A stretch of 26,290 nucleotides of DNA from Candidatus Sulfopaludibacter sp. SbA3 (GCA_945900935.1 CAMDKT010000010.1:1-26290), one strand, 5' to 3'; shown: positions 6,971 to 15,312, numbered from the stretch's first letter. The notes: generated by a model not told the origin, from the sequence alone. Made by a program: numbers and translations.

Positions 6971-8848
6971 ATGAAACGTCAAGTCCGGATAATGGGTCTT
7001 TTGTTGCCACTGCTGACAGCGGCCGGCGGCCCCGTGTTCGCCGAATGGCGTCACATCGGCACCGCCGCCATGGACTTACGCCTCAACGGTCTCGCCACGG
7101 GCCCCGTCGCCGGTGTCGGTTGGTCCGCCGACGGCTCTACTATTTTCGCCAGAACCGCCATCGGCCGATGGCTTGTTACCGAAGACGCCGAAAACTGGGC
7201 CCCCACGCAAAAAACGCCAATCGAAAGTCGCGCCGCCGTCGTCGACCGCCTCCCTGAACCTCGCGCCCGTATTGTCGCTGCCGGCCGGGCCGGTTGGGCC
7301 TACGCCTTCGGCGATCATCTCTGGCGAACCGAAGATAACGGCCGCAGTTGGCGCAACCTTACGCAAAGGAAGCAAACCTCCCTCCTCGGCGGTCCTATCA
7401 GTGAGGCCGCCGTCCGACCCGGCGTTCCCGAAGAAGTCGTCGTTTCTTCCGCCACCGGCGTCTGGAAAGCTGCCGACGCCGGGCTCACCTGGCTCAGTCT
7501 AAACGCCGCGTTGCCCCTGCTTCCGGTCCGGCGTATCGTCAGTCTGCCTCGCGAAACGGAAGGCCTCCGCGTCGCGATGCTGGCCCCAAACACCCTCACC
7601 CCGGCCGTTTTCGAATGGGCGCCCGGCGAGCGCGCCGCCTGGCAACCCGTCTCCGGCAATCTGCTCCGCGAACAATTAGTCCGCGCTACGCTCTCCCGCG
7701 AGTTCGGCGTTACCATTTCCGCCCTCGCCTATTCCGGCGATGCTATTTACGCCGGCGCAGAGGATGGCCGCGTCTACGTCTCGCTCAATCGCGGAACCTC
7801 CTGGTTGCAACCCGCCCAGAACCCGGGAGCCGTCGTCGAAGCTTTCTCTCTCGATTCCCGCGAACCCCGGCGCGCCCTAGTCAGTCTCCGCCGCGCCGAA
7901 ACCGGCGGCCCCGTCGTCTTAAGAACCACAAACGGCGGCCAAATCTGGGACGACATGACATCCAATCTGGGCCAAACCGCTGTCTACGGCGTCACCGCCG
8001 ATTTCGACTCCGGCGCAGTTTACGCCGCCACCGAATCCGGCGTTTTTTGGACTTCGACTGACCTGACAGCCATGGGCCAGGCCACCGCCTGGAAGAAAAT
8101 GCCGGGCAATCTACCCGACGCTCCCGTCTTCGACGTCAAACTCGACTCGCTCGGCCAAACGCTTTATGCCGCCGTCTTCGGCCACGGCGTCTACGCCGAA
8201 ACCTCCCCGCACCAAATGCGCGAATGGAAAATTGTCAGCGCCGCCGATTGGACCGCCCGCGCCGCCGCCCCCGGAGCACTCTTGAGCGTCCTAGGCGGAA
8301 AAGTGCGAAATGTACGCGCCGGCGAACGACCCGTACTCGTTTTGAGCAGCGGCGAGCGCGAAACCCAAATTCAACTTCCCTTTGACCTTGAGGGCTCCAC
8401 CGTCGCGCTCTCCATGGAATCCGCCGGCGGCAATGTCCGCTCTAATCTTCCCCTGCTCCTTGCCGCCCCGGCCATTCTTGTTGATCGCGACGGCACCCCC
8501 ATGGCCATGGATGGCGCTAGCGGTGCCCTTGTCGATGGCGGAAACCCCGCCCGCGCCGGCGGCCTCGTCCAGATTCTCGCCAGCGGACTCGGTCGCGTCA
8601 CTCCGAATTGGCCCGTTGGTCTGCCCGCCCCCTTCGGCGATGCCGCCCCGGTTGTCATTGCTCAAGTCAGAGCGTTCCTGGATGGATCCCCTGTCGAAGT
8701 CGTTCGCGCCACTCTCGCCCCCGGTTACATCGGTTACTATCTCGTCGAAGTGCGGCTTCCCGATATTGTTAACACCGGTGCCGCCGAGCTTTTTTTGGAG
8801 GCTGCCAACTCTCCAACTAACAAAGTGCGTCTTTACATTGAACCGTAG
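6971..8848 (+). CDS. Secreted Asp-box (BNR/sialidase-like) beta-propeller with TIGR03437 C-terminal domain
   Basis: 625 aa from the ATG at 6971, chosen because it gives a clean signal peptide (KRQVRIMGLLLPLLTAAGGPVFA); the open frame extends further up to 6887 without one. Residues about 30-420 hold repeated Asp-box-type turns (TEDNGRSWRNLTQ, AADAGLTWLSLN, SLNRGTSWLQP, TTNGGQIWDDM), as in YCF48/BNR and Vps10 propellers. The C-terminal ~110 residues (GGNPARAGGLVQILASGLG, PAPFGDAAP, APGYIGYYLVEVRLPD) match the Solibacter-type TIGR03437 domain, typical of secreted proteins in Bryobacterales. No sialidase catalytic residues were recognised, so a binding or structural extracellular role is more likely. 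The next gene begins 19 bp later, so they may form an operon. Confidence 0.85.
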   Translation: MKRQVRIMGLLLPLLTAAGGPVFAEWRHIGTAAMDLRLNGLATGPVAGVGWSADGSTIFARTAIGRWLVTEDAENWAPTQKTPIESRAAVVDRLPEPRARIVAAGRAGWAYAFGDHLWRTEDNGRSWRNLTQRKQTSLLGGPISEAAVRPGVPEEVVVSSATGVWKAADAGLTWLSLNAALPLLPVRRIVSLPRETEGLRVAMLAPNTLTPAVFEWAPGERAAWQPVSGNLLREQLVRATLSREFGVTISALAYSGDAIYAGAEDGRVYVSLNRGTSWLQPAQNPGAVVEAFSLDSREPRRALVSLRRAETGGPVVLRTTNGGQIWDDMTSNLGQTAVYGVTADFDSGAVYAATESGVFWTSTDLTAMGQATAWKKMPGNLPDAPVFDVKLDSLGQTLYAAVFGHGVYAETSPHQMREWKIVSAADWTARAAAPGALLSVLGGKVRNVRAGERPVLVLSSGERETQIQLPFDLEGSTVALSMESAGGNVRSNLPLLLAAPAILVDRDGTPMAMDGASGALVDGGNPARAGGLVQILASGLGRVTPNWPVGLPAPFGDAAPVVIAQVRAFLDGSPVEVVRATLAPGYIGYYLVEVRLPDIVNTGAAELFLEAANSPTNKVRLYIEP

Positions 8849-8867
8849 CGGTACACAGGAGCCTGTC

Positions 8868-9407
8868 ATGAATCGACGCAAATTGCTGATTACCGGGTTG
8901 GGTGCGTTGCCCCTATTCGCCCAGGATTCCAAAAAGGGCGAAAAACTCGCGCCCTACTATCCTACGCCCGAAGCCATCGTCGAAAAAATGTTGCAGCTCG
9001 GCGGCGCAAAGAAGGGTGAAAAGGTCTTCGACCTCGGCAGCGGCGACGGCCGCATCGTCATCATCGCCGCGGAGAAGTTTGCCATGAACGCCGTCGGCGT
9101 GGAGTTCGACAAAGACCTCTACTCCCAAAGCTCCGAGAAGATCCGCCGCATGGGCCTTTCCGAACGGGCGAAAATCATCCATGGCGATCTGCTTCAGCAG
9201 GACTATTCCTCCGCCGACCTCATCACCGTCTATCTGCTCCCCGTCGCCAACGACAAGCTACGCCCAATTCTCGAAAAACAGCTGAAAAAAGGCGCTCGCG
9301 TTGTCGCCCACGACTTCGAAGTCGGCGGCTGGCGCGCCGACAAAACGGAAGTGATCGAAGACGACGGCGAGGGCCGCAGCCACACGCTTTATTTGTATAA
9401 GCGATAA
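8868..9407 (+). CDS. SAM-dependent methyltransferase with an N-terminal signal-like sequence
   Basis: 179 aa from the ATG at 8868, which has an ACAGGAG ribosome-binding site. Residues 1-19 (MNRRKLLITGLGALPLFAQ) look like a signal peptide or membrane anchor with twin Arg. The class I methyltransferase fold follows: motif I VFDLGSGDGRIVIIAA at 53-68, the acidic end of strand 2 in GVEFD, HGDLLQQDYSSADLITVYLL as motifs II/III, then VVAHDFEVGGW. DOT1-like and related small methyltransferases share this layout. The substrate is unknown. An exported methyltransferase is odd because SAM is cytoplasmic; the leader may be an uncleaved anchor, with the enzyme facing inward. Confidence 0.82.
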   Translation: MNRRKLLITGLGALPLFAQDSKKGEKLAPYYPTPEAIVEKMLQLGGAKKGEKVFDLGSGDGRIVIIAAEKFAMNAVGVEFDKDLYSQSSEKIRRMGLSERAKIIHGDLLQQDYSSADLITVYLLPVANDKLRPILEKQLKKGARVVAHDFEVGGWRADKTEVIEDDGEGRSHTLYLYKR

Positions 9408-9473
9408 CGCCAAAAACCGTGCCAACGACCAATTTCATCCAACCTTAATTTTTCCTCCCGCCGCCACCAAGCA

Positions 9474-10124
9474 TCAAAGCCCCCGCAAAAACGGGTTCCG
9501 CTTCTTCTCCCGCCCAATCGTCGTCGAATCCCCATGCCCCGGCACCACAACAGTATCCTCCGGCAATTCCAGCAATTTCCCGGCAATCGACCGCAATATC
9601 TGGCGTCCATCGCCTCCCGGTAAATCCGTCCGCCCAATCGAATCCCTAAACAACGTATCCCCCGCCAGCAAAGTTTTCTCCCCAGGAATCCAAATGCACG
9701 AACTTCCCTGCGTATGCCCCGGCGTGTGCATTGCCACTAGCTCCGTCGCCCCCAACAAAAATTTATCCCCGTCCTTCAAACCCCCGTCAATCGCAGTCTT
9801 CTCCGGAACTTCCATCCCCAGCCACGACGCCTGGACGTCAAGATGCTTATACAGCTCCGCATCGTTTTCGTTCATATAAACCGGCGCTCCGGTTGACGCC
9901 TTCAACTTTGCCGCCCCGCCAATATGATCGATATGCGCGTGCGTGATCAGAATCATCTTCACCATCAATCCATGCTTCGACAAAATGGCTTCGATCTCCG
10001 AAATGTCATCGCCCGGATCGATGACAATCCCCTCCCCCGTCTCCGGATCGCCCAATATCGAGCAGTTGCATCCCAGTTGCCCCACCGCCAGCACCTCATG
10101 AATCATGTCTTGTATTGTAAACAT
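9474..10124 (-). CDS. MBL-fold hydrolase, glyoxalase II-like
   Basis: 216 aa. Metallo-beta-lactamase signatures are complete: THAHIDHIGG at 61-70 (the HxHxDH zinc site), MHTPGHTQGS, LAGDTLFRDSIGRTDLPGGD with the bridging Asp, and VVPGHGDSTTIGREKKRNPFL at the C-terminus. This is the hydroxyacylglutathione hydrolase-like group, whose members hydrolyse thioesters, although many small ones have other or unknown substrates. The start at 10124 is only 18 bp from the divergent membrane-protein start, so promoters must sit inside the genes. A second ATG six codons in is possible. Convergent with the methyltransferase gene across a 66-bp gap without a clear terminator. Confidence 0.9.
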   Translation of the reverse strand: MFTIQDMIHEVLAVGQLGCNCSILGDPETGEGIVIDPGDDISEIEAILSKHGLMVKMILITHAHIDHIGGAAKLKASTGAPVYMNENDAELYKHLDVQASWLGMEVPEKTAIDGGLKDGDKFLLGATELVAMHTPGHTQGSSCIWIPGEKTLLAGDTLFRDSIGRTDLPGGDGRQILRSIAGKLLELPEDTVVVPGHGDSTTIGREKKRNPFLRGL

Positions 10125-10142
10125 CTACACTAAGGAGTAGCC

Positions 10143-10535
10143 ATGCTTGATTTATTTCCCTACCTCGCCCGCGTCATCCACATCGCTTCCGCGGTGCTTC
10201 TCCTCGGCGGCATCTGCTATGCGTGGAATCTTTCCAAGTACAAGCTCCTTCCGGAAAACCCCGCCTATGGCTTCCGCCCCGCCGTCTGGAGCCTCGTCGC
10301 CGCGCTCTTCCTCACAGGCTCGTACAACCTCGTCAACAAAATGCCCGTGCCCAAGGAATATCACATGCTCTTCGGCATCAAATTCCTGCTCTTCCTGCAC
10401 ATCGCCGCCGTGTCGATTCTCCTCGTCAAACCGAACACCACGCCCGAAAGACGCGCCCGCATGTTAACCGGCCTCGTCGTCTCCGGCCTCAGCGTGATTC
10501 TCGTTTCCGCGGCCCTCCGCGCGCTTACGCAGTAA
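10143..10535 (+). CDS. Small four-helix membrane protein (CopD-like), unknown function
   Basis: 130 aa with an AAGGAG ribosome-binding site. Four hydrophobic spans are predicted by eye: about 10-27 (VIHIASAVLLLGGICYAW), 48-62 (VWSLVAALFLTGSYN), 75-96 (LFGIKFLLFLHIAAVSILLV) and 108-126 (LTGLVVSGLSVILVSAAL). A His early in helix 1 and another in helix 3 resemble the CopD/DUF2269-like membrane-protein pattern, but the match is loose. It precedes ygfZ by only 5 bp, so they are probably co-transcribed. Confidence 0.75.
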   Translation: MLDLFPYLARVIHIASAVLLLGGICYAWNLSKYKLLPENPAYGFRPAVWSLVAALFLTGSYNLVNKMPVPKEYHMLFGIKFLLFLHIAAVSILLVKPNTTPERRARMLTGLVVSGLSVILVSAALRALTQ

Positions 10536-10540
10536 CCGCC

Positions 10541-11356
10541 ATGCTCAATGCTTTCTTCGATTCCGCGTCGCTGTTCGAACTCCCGGGCCGCGGTCGCATC
10601 AAAGTTTTTGGCGAGGATCGCAAACGCCTCCTCCACGCCATGACCACCAACCACGTCGAACAGCTCGAACCCGGCCAGGGCTGCTACGCGTTTTTCTTGA
10701 GCGCCCAGGGCCGCATCCTCTCCGACGTGACGATTCTCGCTCTCAGCGACCATCTGCTCCTCGACGTCGAGCCCGCCCAGGCCAAGCCCGTTTTTGCCCA
10801 TTTGGATAAGTACATCATCGCTGACGATGTCACGCTCGAAGACGCCACCGAACAGCAGACGACACTCGCCCTGGAAGGACCCGCCGCGAAAGATATTCTG
10901 GAAGCCATCGGGGCCCCCGTGCCCGTCAACAACTACGACACCGCCGATTGGGCCGGCCGTCTGATCGTCAAAACCAGCTACACCGGAGCCGAAGGCTACC
11001 ACATCTACCTCAGCCCGCTCGACGCGCCAATTCTCCGCGAAACCCTGCAGGACGCGCGCGCCTTCGAAGCCGACGAAGACGAAATCGAAACCGCCCGCAT
11101 CCTCAATGCGCGCCCGCTGTACGGCGTCGACATCACGGACAAAAATCTTCCGCAGGAAACCCAATTGACCCACGCCCTGCACTTCACAAAGGGCTGCTAT
11201 CTCGGCCAGGAAATCGTCGAGCGAGTCCGCTCCCGGGGCCACGTGAACAAGGTCCTGAAGCGCGTCGAACTGCCGCTTGCAGAAGGCGCCGTCACCAGTT
11301 CCGCCTACGATCCCCGCAACGACAAAACGGTCGGCCTAGCTTACGTTCGCCCGTAG
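10541..11356 (+). CDS. ygfZ: Folate-binding protein YgfZ (GcvT-like), Fe-S cluster assembly factor
   Basis: 271 aa from the ATG at 10541, directly after the upstream stop. The family hallmark KGCYLGQEIVERVRSRG is at about residues 216-232, with the conserved Cys of the KGCYxGQE motif intact. Other matches to the GcvT/YgfZ fold are FLSAQGRILSD near 50, YTGAEGYHIYL in the middle, and RPLYGVDITDKNLPQE. YgfZ proteins bind tetrahydrofolate and help mature certain [4Fe-4S] enzymes. It overlaps the convergent PHP gene by 21 bp. Length and motif make the call secure; the Fe-S role is taken from the family. Confidence 0.93.
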   Translation: MLNAFFDSASLFELPGRGRIKVFGEDRKRLLHAMTTNHVEQLEPGQGCYAFFLSAQGRILSDVTILALSDHLLLDVEPAQAKPVFAHLDKYIIADDVTLEDATEQQTTLALEGPAAKDILEAIGAPVPVNNYDTADWAGRLIVKTSYTGAEGYHIYLSPLDAPILRETLQDARAFEADEDEIETARILNARPLYGVDITDKNLPQETQLTHALHFTKGCYLGQEIVERVRSRGHVNKVLKRVELPLAEGAVTSSAYDPRNDKTVGLAYVRP

Positions 11357-12178
11357 CCGTTCCAGCCATTCCGTCGGCACACTCACATTCCCGAACTTCC
11401 CCGTGCCCAACTTGATATCGGGCTTATACGTCCCGTGGTAGTCCGAACCGCCGGTCGTTAACAGCCCGAACCGCGCGGCCAACGCTGTGTACCGTTTCAC
11501 TGCCGTCGCGTCATGGTCGCTGTGCCGTACTTCCAACCCCAGCATCCCCATCTCAACGGCCGCCTCAATCCATTCCGCCTCTTCCGCCGCTGTCCGCCGC
11601 CCCAGCCGCGCCGGATGCGCGATCGCCGGAATCCCGCCCGCCTCCCGCACGCGCTGAATGCCTTCCTCCAGCGGAACTTCCTCCCGCTCGGTAAAGGCAC
11701 GGCCATTCTCGGCCAAATACTTATCGAATGCCTCCTGCATCGTTTTCACATATCTCTTTTGCAGTAGTATCATTGCAAAATGAGGCCGCCCCGCCATCGT
11801 CTTTCCCAGCGCCTCCACTTCCGCCAAGGTGATCTTCACCCCAAGTTTTTGCAGGTTCTCCACCAGCCGTTGATTGCGATCCCGCCGTTTCGTCTGCAGG
11901 ATCAGCAGCCATTCCCCGAACGCCGCCGCCGGCTCCGCTCTTGGAAAATATCCCAGCAAATGAATGGTCTGGCCCAGATACTTCGTGCTCAGCTCAATCC
12001 CGCAAAGTAAGTCCAGGCCCTTCGACAACGCATACGGTTTCGCCGCGTAATAACCGGCGAACGTGTCGTGATCGGTGATCGATAAGGCCGTCACGCCCGC
12101 GCTCAGCGCGTTGTCGACCAGCGTAAAGGGCGCATCGCTTCCATCGGAAGCACCCGTGTGACTGTGTAAATCTACCAT
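11336..12178 (-). CDS. PHP-domain phosphatase, probable 3',5'-nucleotide (pAp) or RNA 5'-end phosphatase
   Basis: 280 aa. PHP metal-binding motifs are all present: HSHTGASDGS at 5-14, SITDHDTF, GIELS, the insert region with AGRPHFA, AIAHPARLG, and GGSDYHG near the C-terminus. This is the TrpH/YciV-like group. Characterised members hydrolyse 3',5'-bisphosphonucleotides such as pAp or trim RNA 5' ends. The gene begins one base after the cysC stop, in a cysH-cysC-PHP order, which fits a role in removing pAp made from PAPS. That link is inferred from context. It overlaps ygfZ at its 3' end. Confidence 0.9.
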   Translation of the reverse strand: MVDLHSHTGASDGSDAPFTLVDNALSAGVTALSITDHDTFAGYYAAKPYALSKGLDLLCGIELSTKYLGQTIHLLGYFPRAEPAAAFGEWLLILQTKRRDRNQRLVENLQKLGVKITLAEVEALGKTMAGRPHFAMILLQKRYVKTMQEAFDKYLAENGRAFTEREEVPLEEGIQRVREAGGIPAIAHPARLGRRTAAEEAEWIEAAVEMGMLGLEVRHSDHDATAVKRYTALAARFGLLTTGGSDYHGTYKPDIKLGTGKFGNVSVPTEWLERLRANVS

Positions 12179-12715
12179 CTACCAGGATAGCGGAATTAGC
12201 TCCCTGTCTTTCAGCAGCGTCCAAACCCGCTCCTCGCTCACCGTAATTTCTTCGACCGAAGAATCCACGCGAATGTCCGGCGCCTCCGGCGGCTCGTAAG
12301 GATCGTTGACGCCCGTAAAATGGAGAATCTCCCCCGCCAACGCCTTTTTATAAAGCCCCTTCACGTCCCGCTCCGCCAGCACCGCAATCGGACAATCCAT
12401 GAAAATCTCAACAAATGTGCCAATTCTCTCCCGCACCGCTTCCCGCGTTTCGCGATACGGACTGATCGCCGCGGTAATTGCAATCACCCCATGCTTCACC
12501 AGCAGTTCCGCCACGAATCCGATCCGCCGGACATTCGTGTCCCGGTCCTCTTTGCTGAACCCCAGCCCCTTCGATAAATGCGTCCGAACCTCATCCCCGT
12601 CGAGCAACTCCACCCGCGCCCCGCAAGCCGCCAACCGCTGACAAATCCGTTCCGACAGCGTCGATTTCCCTGACCCGCTCAGCCCCGTAAACCACAGCGC
12701 GAACCCTTTATGCAT
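12179..12715 (-). CDS. cysC: Adenylylsulfate (APS) kinase
   Basis: 178 aa, the normal size of a stand-alone CysC. The Walker A motif GLSGSGKST is at 11-19, followed by LLDGDEVRTHLSKGLGFSKEDRDTN-type APS-binding segments (written here in part), AAISPYRETREAVRE, FMDCPIAVLAERDVKGLY and FTGVNDPYEPP. It phosphorylates APS to PAPS. It overlaps cysH by 8 bp and is followed immediately by the PHP gene, so the three look like one transcript. No cysD/cysN or sat gene for making APS is in the window, so that step must be encoded elsewhere. Confidence 0.95.
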   Translation of the reverse strand: MHKGFALWFTGLSGSGKSTLSERICQRLAACGARVELLDGDEVRTHLSKGLGFSKEDRDTNVRRIGFVAELLVKHGVIAITAAISPYRETREAVRERIGTFVEIFMDCPIAVLAERDVKGLYKKALAGEILHFTGVNDPYEPPEAPDIRVDSSVEEITVSEERVWTLLKDRELIPLSW

Positions 12716-13421
12716 TCATCAGCTCCGAAACCAATACATCCAATTCCCTCACCATCTTGCCCTCCGGCGAAAAATGCAGCCCGCATTCCTTATCGCCCTC
12801 CACTTCCCACCACCACCGCCCGGCCCTTTCGCCCTCTTCCGCGGTCACCGCCCGTGTGCACGGCGCGCACCCAATACTCGTGTACCCCTGCGCGTAAAGC
12901 GGATGCACCGGAACGTCATTCCGAACGGTGTATTCCTCAACGTCGGCCGCGGTCCACAACGCTAACGGGCTCAATTTCCACTTCCCGCCGATGAACGCTT
13001 TCTGCTCCACAGCCTCCCGCGATTCCGCCTGGGAGCGTCGTAAACCGACAGAATAAGCGTCTAAATGCGTCAAAATACGGTCCAAAACGCGCACTTTACG
13101 CACCTGGCAGCACAGTTTTCGCAGCACAACTTCCTTCCGGAACAGGTCCAGGCCATGCGCTTCGACCATTTTCTCCACTTCCACCGGGTCCGGCGCAATC
13201 CGCTCCACGGTTATGCCATAGCGTGCTTCCACCGTCGCCATCATCGCGTGGGTCTCCGTCGGCAGCCGGCCTGTATTCAACGTGATAACCCGTACGGGGG
13301 AACCCAGCCGCGCCGCCATATCCACCAATACCATGCCCTCTTTTTGAAAGCTGGTCACCACCGCGAAGCGCGGCCCAAATTCATTCATCCCCCAACGCAA
13401 TATTTCTTCAGCCCCGAGCAT
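12708..13421 (-). CDS. cysH: APS/PAPS reductase with Fe-S cluster motif
   Basis: 237 aa. Motifs of the assimilatory reductase are present: SFQKEGMVLVDM (about 24-35), VITLNTGRLPTET (45-57), VGLRRSQAESR, and the catalytic ECGLH at 212-216. The cluster-ligand pattern CC at 104-105 and CAPC at 185-188 marks the [4Fe-4S] type, which in bacteria usually reduces APS rather than PAPS. The product is sulfite. A secreted protein gene ends 8 bp upstream, and cysC overlaps the 3' end by 8 bp. Confidence 0.94.
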   Translation of the reverse strand: MLGAEEILRWGMNEFGPRFAVVTSFQKEGMVLVDMAARLGSPVRVITLNTGRLPTETHAMMATVEARYGITVERIAPDPVEVEKMVEAHGLDLFRKEVVLRKLCCQVRKVRVLDRILTHLDAYSVGLRRSQAESREAVEQKAFIGGKWKLSPLALWTAADVEEYTVRNDVPVHPLYAQGYTSIGCAPCTRAVTAEEGERAGRWWWEVEGDKECGLHFSPEGKMVRELDVLVSELMNA

Positions 13422-13429
13422 AATTCATT

Positions 13430-14032
13430 CTACTTCGCGGGTGGTTCGCTGGGCTGAAATTCGAACATTTCCCCCGCCGCGCGAACGTGTAAAGTCCCGC
13501 CTGGCAATGGTTTACCGGCCGTCGAGTAGAACATTGCGCCATCGGTGCTCTCCCCCGGCGCGAGCTTCATTTGCACAAACGCGATCGCGCTGGCCGCGGC
13601 CGCCGCCTTCAGTTTTGTTGAACTCACCTCGGCCAGCGCCGCCCTCCGCCGTGACTCGTACCCGCTGGTGGTGCGCAACTGGGTCATCCCGTACAGCCCG
13701 GTTTCATACGCCGAAACCAAGCCGACCACCTCGCCGCGCCCGCCCTTTTCGAGCATCTCCGCGACGACCTTCCGCGCCGGCACGGGCCGCATGGTTTTGC
13801 CGTCGGGCAGTTCCCAAACGAAGTCGTCGGGCCGGACGATAACCGGTTGGCCGCTGCCGTTGGAGACCGCAACCTGCATGGTGGCGTATTCCCGCACGCG
13901 GGCGTGCAGGTGGGCGAACATCACGGTGACGCCGTTCTTGGTCAGCGTTTGATACCGCAAACCGCCGGACTCGAATTCAATCACCTGCGCCGGGCAAACG
14001 GCCGCGGCGAGGAGCAGGACCCATGCTCGCAT
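13430..14032 (-). CDS. Secreted protein of unknown function at the head of the cys operon
   Basis: 200 aa from the ATG at 14032, preferred over the longer frame (to 14131) because it starts a clear signal peptide (MRAWVLLLAAAVCPAQ) and follows an AGAGAGAAG ribosome-binding region. The mature part is beta-rich, with VTVMFAHLHARVREYATMQ, VIVRPDDFVWELPDGKTM, a helical middle (LAEVSSTKLKAAAAASAIAF) and MKLAPGESTDGAMFY. No family was recognised. It shares the minus-strand operon with cysH, cysC and the PHP gene, but no sequence feature ties it to sulfur metabolism. Confidence 0.72.
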   Translation of the reverse strand: MRAWVLLLAAAVCPAQVIEFESGGLRYQTLTKNGVTVMFAHLHARVREYATMQVAVSNGSGQPVIVRPDDFVWELPDGKTMRPVPARKVVAEMLEKGGRGEVVGLVSAYETGLYGMTQLRTTSGYESRRRAALAEVSSTKLKAAAAASAIAFVQMKLAPGESTDGAMFYSTAGKPLPGGTLHVRAAGEMFEFQPSEPPAK

Positions 14033-14421
14033 CTTCTCTCTACCAGCATACAGCGCATCGCCAAGCCGGGGCCCCACGATGCGGCGAACTTGAGCAACTC
14101 GGGGGCGGCCACGTTCGTATTGCGCGGCCACACCGCGGGTGCTTCACCGATTTGGGGAAACCACGGGCGCGCTTACGCTCGCGGCTCAGTAACTCTTCTG
14201 GAATCAGCGCACCCGATCACTCAACCCGGTCACCGCGCACCGCCCCTCCCAGTAAATATCCAGCGCCTCCCGGAACACGTCCGGCCTGGAAATCGTGAAA
14301 CGGCGGAACGTAGAACCCTATAATTCAGGAACGACCGGACTGTAAGCAACCCGATCGAGATCCCAAGGCATACCCGGCCGGTAAAACCCAAGCCTTGTCC
14401 GCCCCGGAAAGCAATCTTCGT
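14033..14421. other. Gene-free stretch between the cys operon and the first defence genes
   Basis: 389 bp without a convincing gene. It holds the upstream region of the 14032 gene and a decayed HNH fragment (14207-14282, listed separately). A minus-strand frame ends at 14318 with GFYRPGMPWDLDRVAYSP, which reads like a real protein C-terminus but has no start of its own, so it may be another gene remnant. No RNA gene or terminator was seen. Confidence 0.5.
14207..14282 (-). pseudogene. Remnant of an HNH endonuclease gene (core motif only)
   Basis: 14214-14282 matches 17820-17888 of the intact HNH gene with four mismatches, and 14225-14272 (48 bp) is identical. In the same frame it reads DVFREALDIYWEG and RCAVTGLSDRVR and then stops (TGA at about 14207). 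No start codon or the rest of the domain is present. It is a decayed partial copy of the gene now at 17.5 kb or of a close relative. Confidence 0.85.
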
Positions 14422-14883
14422 CTAACGGCGCCCCCGTGTCGGCGTCGTCGTTTTCGCCGGCCGTAAATTCCCCGCCACTCCACAAATCGCCGCCAATTCC
14501 CCCATGGTTTTCGTGCAGTAGTCCGGATCGCATTTCACCCGAATCAACTCATCCATCGCCTCATCCTGTATTTGCCCCGCTTCCCACCGCTTCACGCTCG
14601 CCACACCGGCGCGAAGATATTCCGCGAACGTCTGTTGGCTCATCCCCAGCCGTTCCCGGTACCCGCGGATCTGCGCCGTCGTAAGTTGCCCATGTTCCAA
14701 TCGGTAAGCATCGGCGCTCGCCCGCGAATACGCCTCCGTCTGCTCCGGGTTCAGGACCTGAAACCCGCACCGCCCGCATACCATCGCCGTGCAAACGACG
14801 GAAAAGCACTCCCCGCGCACTGTCGCGGCCATCTGTGTCTCAATTGCGCTCATTTTCCCTTTAGAACACTGGAAGCACTTCAT
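14422..14883 (-). CDS. MqsA-like antitoxin: YgiT-type zinc finger plus HTH
   Basis: 153 aa. The N-terminal zinc finger has CFQC at about 3-6 and CGRC at about 36-39. The Xre-type HTH follows (about 68-110): TTAQIRGYRERLGMSQQTFAEYL and VASVKRWEAGQIQDEAM, close to the MqsA/HigA pattern. The C-terminal tail is basic (TTTPTRGRR). Such proteins bind zinc with the N-domain, which holds the toxin, and DNA with the HTH. It starts 6 bp after the stop of the 140-aa gene upstream, so they form one operon, toxin-like gene first as in mqsRA. The cognate operator is probably the palindrome at 15328. Confidence 0.85.
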   Translation of the reverse strand: MKCFQCSKGKMSAIETQMAATVRGECFSVVCTAMVCGRCGFQVLNPEQTEAYSRASADAYRLEHGQLTTAQIRGYRERLGMSQQTFAEYLRAGVASVKRWEAGQIQDEAMDELIRVKCDPDYCTKTMGELAAICGVAGNLRPAKTTTPTRGRR

Positions 14884-14889
14884 TTCAAT

Positions 14890-15312
14890 TCACCTGTGGA
14901 TCGGAGGATGGCACGACCAAAACAATACCCGCGGTCGCTTTGGATACCCCATAATCTGAAATTTGAAATAGATCCGTGCGCAAAGGCCCGCGGAACGGAA
15001 TACGAACGGATATCCCGGCGGCTCCCCCAGTATCGAATGAATCGCCTCCCGAATCGAATCGCCTCCAACAACGCCAAATCCATCACGCACTTCGTCAACG
15101 ATCTTCGAAGTTGTGAAGTAGAATCCGTTCCGGACCAATCCTTCCGCCACTCGGATCGCCGCGTCTGGCGGTAACGCCCCCAAGTATCCTTTCCGCAAAA
15201 CTTCCCTCCGGCTAACGACCGGGTATCGGCTAAAGTATCCCTGTGCATCCAGTTCCCGCGCCCGCCGCAACCATTTCTCCCGGTACTCCGGTCGTGATGC
15301 GGTTCCGCTCAT
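14890..15312 (-). CDS. Unrecognised 140-aa protein, putative toxin partner of the MqsA-like antitoxin
   Basis: The ATG at 15312 is preferred over the longer frame (to 15384) because it has a GGAGGAG ribosome-binding site and leaves the palindrome at 15328-15343 in the promoter. The protein is mixed alpha/beta: basic helices (REKWLRRARELDAQGYFSR), VRNGFYFTTSKIVDEV, SIREAIHSILG, and two C-terminal strands (CARIYFKFQIMG and RVLFWSCHPP). The last strands recall the end of MqsR-like or DUF4258-like toxins, but the MqsR signature residues are not visible, so no family is assigned. The toxin role is inferred from gene order and the antitoxin next door. Confidence 0.65.
   Translation of the reverse strand: MSGTASRPEYREKWLRRARELDAQGYFSRYPVVSRREVLRKGYLGALPPDAAIRVAEGLVRNGFYFTTSKIVDEVRDGFGVVGGDSIREAIHSILGEPPGYPFVFRSAGLCARIYFKFQIMGYPKRPRVLFWSCHPPIHR

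Noticed and set aside
9408..9473. Terminator between the convergent methyltransferase and hydrolase genes
   Set aside because: No stem-loop with a T-tract could be found there.
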